This document shows, one piece after another, positions 1 through 5,086 of a stretch of DNA of 7,023 nt (position 1 is its first letter; every line of letters starts with the position of its first letter). The notes below the pieces were generated by a model. It made no database searches, was not told the DNA's origin, and was given only the letters and a program-made list of their open reading frames with translations. Origin of the DNA: Acidobacteriota bacterium (lineage in GTDB: Bacteria; Acidobacteriota; Terriglobia; UBA7540); NCBI GenBank assembly GCA_003165615.1, contig PLWR01000387.1, positions 1 through 7,023 on the forward strand. The letters are read 5' to 3'. The translations under genes and the position numbers were made by a program.

Positions 1-90
1 CAAGAATCAAGCAATGGGTCCCACGGTTCCGTCAAAGTCGCGGGCGTCGCATAGCGCCATGGCCATGAATGCATCACCCGCGAATAAACC

Positions 91-139
91 CCTCACCCCC
101 CGCCTTGCGGTCCCCCCTCTCCCCCAAGGGGGCGAGGGG
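91..139. repeat. C-rich intergenic repeat with hairpin
   Basis: A C-rich tract contains two nested foldbacks: CCGC (100-103) with GCGG (107-110), and a 12-bp foldback of 114-125 against 128-139 with a single T/C mismatch (120/133), its two arms separated only by AA. The motif style, C-tracts mirrored by G-tracts, resembles dispersed intergenic repeats seen in several bacterial genomes. That likeness is from memory and was not searched. No U-tract follows on either strand, so it is not a convincing intrinsic terminator. The region 1-278 otherwise holds no gene that I can support. A tail of an upstream gene could end within the first 70 bases, but none of the three forward frames is distinctive. 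Confidence 0.45.
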
Positions 140-205
140 AGTAGATTTGTTGGTTTTGGCCCTGTGTCATGGGTGCGGGCCCGCCATGGGGGAGCGGGGC
201 GCATA

Positions 206-225
206 CTCGCAGGGCATTCTGCGAG
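206..225. repeat. Perfect 7-bp inverted repeat upstream of the deacetylase gene
   Basis: CTCGCAG (206-212) and CTGCGAG (219-225) are exact reverse complements separated by 6 nt. The element lies 53 nt before the start codon of the deacetylase-family gene. It could be an operator-type dyad or a leader hairpin. The sequence does not say which, and no regulator is encoded beside it. Confidence 0.4.
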
Positions 226-241
226 CTGTTTGTAACCAGTA

Positions 242-269
242 ACTGACGACTGAAAACTGAGAACTGACA
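242..269 (+). repeat. Four tandem ACTGANN heptamers in the leader of the deacetylase gene
   Basis: ACTGACG, ACTGAAA, ACTGAGA and ACTGACA follow each other with exact 7-nt periodicity, and a degenerate fifth unit begins at 270 (ACTTGCT). The array ends 9 nt before the ATG at 279, so it fills the space where a Shine-Dalgarno would be expected, and no good purine-rich site is present there. I recall similar CAGT-rich period-7 tracts between genes of Acidobacteriota, where they look like a dispersed repeat rather than a gene-specific signal. This identification is from memory. Confidence 0.6.
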
Positions 270-278
270 ACTTGCTTT

Positions 279-1187
279 ATGAAACTCGTCTACTGCGCCC
301 AATACGACCTGAACCTGGGGAATCACGTTTTTCCTTCCATCAAGTACCGCCTGATCAAAGAAAAGCTGCTGCGTGACCAGATCGTGGACGCGCAGGATAT
401 TGTCGAGCCTCCGGCGGCTTCCGAGGACGATATCGCGCTGGTTCACCACCGCGAATACATTCGCAAGCTGCAGGCCGGCAAGCTTTCCTACCTGGAAATC
501 CTGCGCCTGGAAATTCCCTACTCCGCGGAGCTGGTGCGCGCCGTGTGGTTGAGCGCGGGCGGGTCGATTCTGGCGGGGCGGCTGGCGCTTCAGGATGCAA
601 CGGCGGTGAACATCGGCGGAGGATTTCATCACGCCTACCCGGATCACGGCGAGGGCTTCTGCGTGCTCAACGATTTTGCCATCGCCATTCGCCGCCTGCA
701 GAAAGACAAGGCCATCATGCGCGCCATGACCGTGGATTGCGACGTTCACCAGGGCAACGGCACCGCCGCCATCTTCGCCGGGGACCCATCGGTGTTTACT
801 CTCTCCATCCACCAGGTAAACAACTATCCCTATCCCAAGCCTCCCAGCACGCTCGATATCAACCTGCACGACGGCGTGGAAGACGCTGAGTACCTCGAGG
901 AACTGGAAAAGGGGCTGGACCAGGCATTCAGCAATTTTCAGCCTGAGTTAATCTACTACGTGGCGGGCGCCGACCCTTATCGCGACGATCAACTCGGAGG
1001 GCTTAGGCTTTCCATTGAAGGCTTGAAAAAACGTGACCGTTTGGTTTTTGAAAAAGCTCGCGCGAAAAATATTCCCGTCGCCGTTACGCTGGCAGGAGGT
1101 TACGCCCGCCGCGTGGAAGACACCATCGAAATCCATACCAACACCATTCGGGTTGCGCAGGAATTTGCGAATTCCCCTCGGGCCTAA
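279..1187 (+). CDS. Histone deacetylase-family (AcuC/HDAC-like) zinc amidohydrolase
   Basis: The 302-residue product is a compact single-domain member of the arginase/deacetylase fold and should be a cytosolic zinc enzyme removing acetyl or related acyl groups from amines or lysines. Bacterial relatives act on acetylated proteins such as acetyl-CoA synthetase (AcuC) or on acetylated polyamines. The true substrate cannot be read here. Visible motifs are GGGFHHA (113-119) with the catalytic His pair 117/118, VDCDVHQGNG (152-161) giving zinc ligands Asp155 and His157, AGADPYRDD (229-237) giving the third ligand Asp232, and LAGGYA (271-276) with the catalytic Tyr275. All key residues are present. 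The length of about 300 residues is that of the short bacterial subfamily, and the N-terminus MKLVYCAQYD begins directly at the first strand, which supports the ATG at 279. No clear Shine-Dalgarno precedes it; a heptamer repeat occupies that position. It is the only + strand gene and converges on the nuclease gene. No acs or acetoin genes are adjacent, so the acuC symbol is withheld. Confidence 0.93.
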   Translation: MKLVYCAQYDLNLGNHVFPSIKYRLIKEKLLRDQIVDAQDIVEPPAASEDDIALVHHREYIRKLQAGKLSYLEILRLEIPYSAELVRAVWLSAGGSILAGRLALQDATAVNIGGGFHHAYPDHGEGFCVLNDFAIAIRRLQKDKAIMRAMTVDCDVHQGNGTAAIFAGDPSVFTLSIHQVNNYPYPKPPSTLDINLHDGVEDAEYLEELEKGLDQAFSNFQPELIYYVAGADPYRDDQLGGLRLSIEGLKKRDRLVFEKARAKNIPVAVTLAGGYARRVEDTIEIHTNTIRVAQEFANSPRA

Positions 1188-1315
1188 AGAAAAGCGGGGA
1201 GCAGTTCGAGGCGGTGCCGCAAAAGAAAGCTAAAGGGAAAAAGCGAAGAGCCCTGCGCTCAAAACCGTTGCCAAGAGAAAAAGGCCGCGCTACGTTTGCT
1301 CCTGTGTATGCATTC

Positions 1316-2524
1316 CTATTGTACGCGGGTGCCCATTTCCTGCATTGCACGGATTCGCGATGAGTACTTTTGGTATCCAACGTCTGTGAAGCAGAAGATG
1401 CCTGGGTAGCTTCCCGTGAGTTCGACTGTGCCCTCTGCCCTGAGTTCCGCCGCCACCTTATCTGCAAGATCAGCAGCAAAGCCTTTTTCCGCCGCGAAAG
1501 CGCGGATGTTTACCGCCTCCTTCGGACTGCCCTTTTCATACAGGTCGGCAAGAATCAGCAATATTTCATCCTTGAGCTTTCCCTCTCCCAATAACACAAA
1601 TGTCCTTTTACCCCTCTTCTCTGTCCGCAAGAGCAATCGATTGGTCAGCGAGTTGAGGACATCCTGAAAGCTCTTCCCAAGGTGGCACCGTTGCTGCAGG
1701 TGCCGTTTAGGAACGCCCGAAGGTCCCGCTGTGCGGACTCTGTTGAAGAGCGCGTCCGCCACATTTCTGTCTACGATGTTTTTGTAGCTGTCGACGGTAC
1801 TCGCGCTGTCTCCACAATAACTAGAGGGTATCGGCACTAGCGGCGCGGTTGCGACCAGATCGACAAGAGGGTCCAGGCTCGTAAACTTAGGAGATGTGAA
1901 GATTTCGAATATCTTTGCGGATAGGCTGGCCGCTGATTGGTCGTTAGCAGTAAGTACTTTGAGAGTAAGTAGTCGGAATAGTGCCCCCACGGTAATGACG
2001 CGCATAACGAAAGCATACCGTGACCCCTTTATTCGATCTTCGTAATCACCCGTGCCCTGTCTTCCTACAACAAGCAGGATGGACGAACTCTCTTCGCGCA
2101 GTCTCTTTGAAATGTGGACTCGATTCCGGTATTCCGCAAGCCTGTTAAGGTCAATCGTGAAATTGTCACTACTCTTGGTTTCGACAACCAAACAATGGCC
2201 AGACGGAGACTCCCAAACCCCGTCGTATGGTTCTCCTCCACCTCCACGGTACGTGCCAGGATATACGGTGAAGCCAAATCGTCGGCCAGCCTCGTTCACA
2301 ATGTCTTGCAACGCAAACCCGCTGTCTTCAAACTTCCCATCGGTCGCCTCTTGCCCCCAACGTGACAAGAGTTCCAGTGGGACATGGGAAAGGGTTTCGC
2401 GCAATTGGGCTGAGGTTTCATTGCCATCTCCCAACTTCCCCGTTCCAGCAAAAGCAATGGTTTGCCACAAATGCTTGGCCAGAAGCTCTCCTGGAGTGGT
2501 TTTCCAAATATCGAGCAGAGACAT
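1316..2524 (-). CDS. Predicted PD-(D/E)xK restriction-endonuclease-like protein
   Basis: This 402-residue protein is not one I recognise by name. Residues 65-160 look like a PD-(D/E)xK nuclease core: a helix with Glu78 (DIVNEAG), a strand ending in EPYDG with Asp101, then VVETKS with Glu115 and Lys117, followed by a helix (DLNRLAEYRNRV) and a hydrophobic strand (SSILLVVG, 147-154). Asp-X13-Glu-X-Lys spacing is normal for the fold. The rest has no obvious catalytic motif. Residues 255-315 and 318-385 look like two small helical/strand units of winged-helix type, which could be DNA-binding (inference). I chose ATG 2524 because AGAGGAG lies 8 nt upstream; the frame stays open to 2677 but that extension is low in coding character. 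Sampled GC is about 45-52%, well below the flanks, suggesting transfer. No methyltransferase or helicase gene is nearby, so it is not a standard restriction-modification locus. It may be a solitary defence or mobile-element nuclease. Confidence 0.75.
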   Translation of the reverse strand: MSLLDIWKTTPGELLAKHLWQTIAFAGTGKLGDGNETSAQLRETLSHVPLELLSRWGQEATDGKFEDSGFALQDIVNEAGRRFGFTVYPGTYRGGGGEPYDGVWESPSGHCLVVETKSSDNFTIDLNRLAEYRNRVHISKRLREESSSILLVVGRQGTGDYEDRIKGSRYAFVMRVITVGALFRLLTLKVLTANDQSAASLSAKIFEIFTSPKFTSLDPLVDLVATAPLVPIPSSYCGDSASTVDSYKNIVDRNVADALFNRVRTAGPSGVPKRHLQQRCHLGKSFQDVLNSLTNRLLLRTEKRGKRTFVLLGEGKLKDEILLILADLYEKGSPKEAVNIRAFAAEKGFAADLADKVAAELRAEGTVELTGSYPGIFCFTDVGYQKYSSRIRAMQEMGTRVQ

Positions 2525-2532
2525 CACGTATG

Positions 2533-2539
2533 CTCCTCT
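2533..2539 (-). promoter_or_regulatory. Strong Shine-Dalgarno fixing the nuclease start
   Basis: On the - strand the sequence reads AGAGGAG followed by 8 nt and then ATG at 2524. It is one of the best ribosome binding sites in the window and decides the start against the longer open frame reaching 2677. Confidence 0.75.
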
Positions 2540-2682
2540 GGATACCGCAAGAGAGGACTTAAAGGTAATGTATGGCCGAGTCGCGTCAACCATGCTAATC
2601 GGGCAGGTTGGTCGAGGCGGCCACCTTTTGATCCACCGCCAGCCTGCGTACGGATTTGAGTTCGCGATCAAAGGCAAAATCC

Positions 2683-2705
2683 ACGGTCGCTAGAGCAGCG
2701 ACCGT
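2683..2705 (-). terminator. Candidate terminator after the HNH gene
   Basis: ACGGTCGCT and AGCGACCGT form a perfect 9-bp stem with a 5-nt loop, starting 18 nt after the HNH stop codon. On the - strand the stem is followed by GGATTTTG, a short and imperfect U-tract. On the + strand no T-run follows. The location at the end of the closely packed gene series, before the 199-nt gap to the nuclease gene, fits a transcription end. The weak U-tract leaves open an operator-type dyad or an mRNA-stabilising hairpin. The rest of the gap (2525-2682) shows only the nuclease ribosome binding site and no convincing promoter. Confidence 0.5.
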
Positions 2706-2723
2706 AGCAATGCGCTTCAAGCG

Positions 2724-3146
2724 TCAGATTCCCAAAAACTGCCTAGCATTGAGTGGTCCCTTCTTGAGGTTACAGGCAGAGCAAGCTAGCCGCAGGTTGT
2801 TCAGATGATTCGTGCCCCCATTCGCACGGCTCACCGAGTGATCGACGTGGCGCGTGCCTCTCGAAACACGCTTGCCACAGAAGGTGCAGCGCCACCCGTC
2901 ACGCCTTGATACGTATTCTTTGTCCTCATAAGGCAGTGGAGCGTCGTTGTAACGCCGCGGACGCCGCCGAGGGTTAGGCTCCTGCAGAAGTGTACCCACA
3001 GTCCACACGCCCAGACCTAATAACAGGACACCAGCGAGAGCATCGAGGAAACTCGGCCTACGATCTGCGGGTGCAGGAGCAATGCGCGGAAATCGGCGAT
3101 AATAGATTGGAGCGCTAGAGATTGGGGGTTCACGAGAAATGTACAT
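2724..3146 (-). CDS. HNH endonuclease with N-terminal transmembrane segment
   Basis: The 140-residue protein has an HNH domain at residues 80-132. CTFC (Cys87, Cys90) and CSAC (Cys122, Cys125) form a structural zinc site, HVDH (100-103) carries the catalytic His103, and the usual GG...NL segment follows (Gly110-Gly111, Asn117-Leu118), ending in CNLKKG. This is the metal-dependent nicking or cutting domain seen in McrA-like restriction enzymes and many mobile-element nucleases. Ahead of it, residues 33-54 (FLDALAGVLLLGLGVWTVGTLL) form one hydrophobic helix flanked by basic residues on both sides (RRFPR before, PRRRPRR after), so the protein is probably a single-pass membrane protein; orientation is ambiguous. 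The ATG at 3146 is preferred because AAAGAGA lies upstream; a GTG at 3176 in frame would add ten residues but has no good site. The gene starts 36 nt after the 68-residue gene and probably shares its transcript. The target is unknown. Confidence 0.85.
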   Translation of the reverse strand: MYISREPPISSAPIYYRRFPRIAPAPADRRPSFLDALAGVLLLGLGVWTVGTLLQEPNPRRRPRRYNDAPLPYEDKEYVSRRDGWRCTFCGKRVSRGTRHVDHSVSRANGGTNHLNNLRLACSACNLKKGPLNARQFLGI

Positions 3147-3182
3147 TGTCGTCTCTTTAAAGGGAGTAGGTAACACAGCAGT

Positions 3183-3389
3183 TCACCGCGACGGGGGCTC
3201 ATCCCATGGCTCCACAATCCCGGTTTCAAGTCTGTTAAATTCGCGCTCAATGGTCCGCACGTCGCGGCTGCGATTTGCCGCTTCCGCCGCGCGTGCCAAC
3301 AAGTGGTCACGTTGCCGAAGCGCCGAAGTACGGGCTTCAGCGGCGTGTCGTGAGCGGTCATCGGGCGCGACTCGTTTGGGGGATTTCAT
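3183..3389 (-). CDS. Small charged helical protein, unknown function
   Basis: This 68-residue frame encodes a highly charged protein with no cysteine, no signal peptide and no hydrophobic segment. Residues 12-52 are rich in Ala, Arg and Glu (RSRHAAEARTSALRQRDHLL and onwards) and should form one long helix, possibly a coiled coil; the C-terminus ends EPWDEPPSR. The ATG at 3389 follows the larE stop by 12 nt, with GGCGGCAGGA upstream overlapping the larE 3' end, and a TTG one codon earlier is an alternative. Its 36-nt distance to the HNH gene and same strand argue for a co-transcribed small gene. I do not recognise the family. The high Arg/Ala content could also come from a chance open frame in GC-rich DNA, so confidence is moderate. 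Confidence 0.55.
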   Translation of the reverse strand: MKSPKRVAPDDRSRHAAEARTSALRQRDHLLARAAEAANRSRDVRTIEREFNRLETGIVEPWDEPPSR

Positions 3390-3401
3390 CAATCCTGCCG
3401 C

Positions 3402-4238
3402 CTACTTCTGAATATTCACAAGCACAGTATTCATCGATCCTGACCTAAAGCCTTCCAGGTCCAGGGTGACAAATTTGAAGCCGAGGGCTTTGAAAATTTC
3501 GACGAACTTGCGGGTCATGGCGGGGTCAAGAGCGCGGGGCAATTCGTCAAGCGAAATCTCAATGCGCACCAGCTCCTCATGATAACGCACGCGGAACTGG
3601 CGGAATCCGAGGGCGCGCACGGCCTCTTCGCCCTTTTCGACTACGGCCAGGCGCTCGGGCGTCACTTCAATTCCATAGGCGATGCGGGAGGAAAGGCAGG
3701 CGGAGGCGGGGCGGTCCCACACCGGCAAATCAACCTGGCGCGAGAGCTCGCGGATGTCCGCCTTGGTCATGCCCGCATCGAGGAGCGGGGTTAAGACCTT
3801 GTGTTCGCGCGCGGCTTGCTGGCCGGGGCGCCAGTCCCCCAGGTCATCCTTATTAATGCCGTAAGCCACGGCGGCGATGCCGCGACGGCCGGCCAACTCG
3901 TCAAGCTTCGCGAAGAGCTCATCCTTGCAGAAATAGCAGCGGTCGGCGTTGTTGGCGCGATAGCTGGGATTCGCCAGCTCGTCGGTCGCGATAAACTCGT
4001 GGCGAAAGTGGCCGTGGGCAACGCACTTCTCCGCTTCCTCACGATCGCGCGCGGAGTAGCTGGCGCTCAAGGCCGTAACCGCAATCATGCGCTCACCCAA
4101 CACTTGACTAGCTGTGTAGGCTAAGTAGGCGGAATCCACGCCGCCCGAGTAGGCAACAATCACCGAGGGCAACTTGCCCAGTTGCTCTTCCAGCCTCTGT
4201 TGTTTTGTTTCCAGTTCGCCCATATCGACGGAATGCAT
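3402..4238 (-). CDS. larE: LarE-type ATP-dependent sacrificial sulfur transferase
   Basis: The 278-residue product belongs to the PP-loop ATP pyrophosphatase superfamily and matches LarE, which adenylates and then thiolates the pyridinium dicarboxylate precursor of the nickel-pincer nucleotide cofactor of lactate racemase and related enzymes. Seen here: the PP-loop SGGVDS (31-36), GINKDDLGDWRPG (127-139), and DRPASACLSSR (175-185) whose Cys181 corresponds to the sulfur-donor cysteine of the characterised enzyme. A further CYFC pair (Cys101, Cys104) is present. LarE proteins with three such cysteines are reported to hold an iron-sulfur cluster instead of sacrificing the cysteine, so this copy could be the catalytic rather than the single-turnover type (family knowledge plus inference). 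ATG 4238 lies 3 nt after the toxin stop, giving likely translational coupling. An internal ATG at 4223 lacks a ribosome site. No larB, larC or larA is in the window. Length is normal for the family. Confidence 0.92.
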   Translation of the reverse strand: MHSVDMGELETKQQRLEEQLGKLPSVIVAYSGGVDSAYLAYTASQVLGERMIAVTALSASYSARDREEAEKCVAHGHFRHEFIATDELANPSYRANNADRCYFCKDELFAKLDELAGRRGIAAVAYGINKDDLGDWRPGQQAAREHKVLTPLLDAGMTKADIRELSRQVDLPVWDRPASACLSSRIAYGIEVTPERLAVVEKGEEAVRALGFRQFRVRYHEELVRIEISLDELPRALDPAMTRKFVEIFKALGFKFVTLDLEGFRSGSMNTVLVNIQK

Positions 4239-4241
4239 TTC

Positions 4242-4631
4242 TTATAGAGCAGCCTTTATATTCGCCCTTTGGAAATCTGCACCCTTAAACAACAAAGGCT
4301 CGCCCGTGACCTTGGCCAGAGCGTAGGCGAAGCAGTCGCCAAAATTCAGCCCTGCCGGGTGGCGGCCCTTGCCGAAATCGACATACGCCTGCCGGGCGGC
4401 ATGCGCCTGTTCCTCCGTCACCGGTTCGATGATGATGCCGGCATGACGAATGAACTTATCAAACTGCTGGCGTCCGCCGTTCTGTGTTTGTGCGTCAACC
4501 ACGATTCCCGCCTCGACGAAATTGGCGGCCGACATTCGCAGGGAATCCGCGCGGCTAATCGCACGCGAATATTCGGCTGCATCGTCCTCGTTAAACAGGA
4601 TCGAGAGTACGGCTGAGGTATCCACAATCAC
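4242..4631 (-). CDS. vapC: VapC-type PIN-domain ribonuclease toxin
   Basis: The 129-residue PIN-domain protein is the toxin of a type II toxin-antitoxin pair; VapC toxins are magnesium-dependent RNases that cut tRNA or rRNA when released from antitoxin. All four acidic active-site residues are visible counting from the GTG start: Asp4 in IVDTSAVL, Glu40 in NFVEAGIV, Asp99 in LNFGDCFAYALA and Asp119 in FKGADFQR. HPAGLNFGDCFAYALA is the usual signature of the subfamily containing mycobacterial VapC30-like toxins. The GTG at 4631 is chosen because it overlaps the antitoxin stop as GTGA, has GGGG about 8 nt upstream, and places the first strand at residue 1-5 as in homologues. An upstream ATG at 4703 lies inside the antitoxin gene and adds a non-homologous extension. 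It is followed after 3 nt by larE, an unusual partner. The toxin looks intact. Confidence 0.93.
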   Translation of the reverse strand: MIVDTSAVLSILFNEDDAAEYSRAISRADSLRMSAANFVEAGIVVDAQTQNGGRQQFDKFIRHAGIIIEPVTEEQAHAARQAYVDFGKGRHPAGLNFGDCFAYALAKVTGEPLLFKGADFQRANIKAAL

Positions 4632-4951
4632 CGTGGCAATCCCCGCTCGTCGTAGAGTAAAGTCCCATGATCGAGCGCTGGGCCCTTCAACGTGCTCGCG
4701 CACCGGCGGCCAATCTCCAGCAGTTCGGCCGCCAGGGCTTCTGGACTGCGCCGCCTAGCTGCTTCGGCAGCGGGTATACTCTCGCCTTCAAGCCCGGCTT
4801 TCTTAAGATCCTGCCGAAATCGCACCTCAACCACAGGCCGAAGCGTCAATCCGGCATCCGGATCTGCCAGCAATTCGCGCAACTTTTCCTCAACAATTTC
4901 ACCCACTACAACCCTGAATTCTTCGATGGTGAGGTCCTTGAGCGTTTGCAT
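4628..4951 (-). CDS. Antitoxin of the VapC pair, with VapB-like C-terminal tail
   Basis: The 107-residue protein precedes and overlaps the toxin gene by 4 nt, the standard antitoxin position. Its C-terminal part, EIGRRCAS (79-86) through LLYDERGLPR (98-107), matches the toxin-wrapping tail of VapB antitoxins paired with VapC30-type toxins (consensus EIGRRCA...LGYDE.GLP, from memory). The N-terminal part is not the usual short VapB ribbon-helix-helix; LKDLTIEEFRVVVGEIVEEKL (4-24), DPDAGLTLRP (30-39) and FRQDLKKA (45-52) instead resemble another antitoxin family, common in cyanobacteria, with a DPD.GL.LR signature. It therefore looks like a domain-swapped antitoxin. DNA binding by the N-terminal part, and hence autoregulation, is expected but not shown. 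ATG 4951 is supported by TAGGAG 9 nt upstream. A TACAAT hexamer at 4971-4976 resembles a -10 box but lies too close to the ribosome site. Confidence 0.85.
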   Translation of the reverse strand: MQTLKDLTIEEFRVVVGEIVEEKLRELLADPDAGLTLRPVVEVRFRQDLKKAGLEGESIPAAEAARRRSPEALAAELLEIGRRCASTLKGPALDHGTLLYDERGLPR

Positions 4952-5065
4952 AAATCTTCACTCCTACTGCATTGTACATCCATTAAGGTCCAAACACAGT
5001 GCGTGATCCCCCAGCCGTCCTCCTCCGTCTGCCAGCCTCCACGGGGTAGAGGGAAGATCTCTCCG

Positions 5066-5086
5066 GGCTAAACCGTGCGTTTAGCC
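5066..5086. repeat. Perfect 8-bp inverted repeat at the end of the microprotein frame
   Basis: GGCTAAAC (5066-5073) and GTTTAGCC (5079-5086) pair perfectly around a 5-nt loop. On the - strand the 3' arm contains the TAG stop of the 42-codon frame. No T-run follows on either strand, so it is not a classic intrinsic terminator, although it could mark the 3' end of the gyrA transcript through RNA stability. It may also be a dispersed palindromic repeat of REP type. Confidence 0.45.

Noticed and set aside
242..269. CRISPR-like repeats
   Set aside because: The units are 7 nt and directly abutting, with no spacers and no cas genes; this is a simple tandem repeat.
7..270. 87-codon - strand frame in the left intergenic region
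   Set aside because: It translates the C-rich hairpin and the heptamer array, giving low-complexity Pro/Gly/Arg-rich sequence with no homology that I recognise.
93..869. Long open frame on the - strand opposite the deacetylase gene
   Set aside because: It is antisense to a gene with all catalytic motifs, has no recognisable domain, and its end runs through the C-rich repeat. This is a typical shadow in GC-rich coding DNA.
1188..1315. Weak stem-loops in the convergent gap (for example GAGC/GCTC at 1248-1260)
   Set aside because: The stem is just 4 bp and the T-rich stretch on the - strand is offset from it; it is not strong enough to call a terminator.
2563..2589. TTGACG (2584-2589, - strand) as a -35 box for the nuclease gene
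   Set aside because: The hexamer is good, but the candidate -10 sequences TACATT and TTTAAG are at 11 and 20 nt spacing, so no convincing promoter results.
2525..2677. 51-codon N-terminal extension of the nuclease
   Set aside because: A strong AGAGGAG site sits directly before the internal ATG at 2524, and the extension is low in coding character and has no recognised motif.
2052..2693. 213-codon + strand frame opposite the nuclease gene
   Set aside because: It is antisense to the PD-(D/E)xK region, has no motif, and it crosses the nuclease ribosome site.
4632..4703. 24-codon upstream extension of VapC from an ATG
   Set aside because: It lies inside the antitoxin gene, whereas the GTG at 4631 gives the normal PIN start and the GTGA overlap.
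4971..4976. TACAAT as -10 box of the TA operon
   Set aside because: There is no -35 at 16-18 nt, and transcription would begin within the ribosome binding site at 4961-4966.
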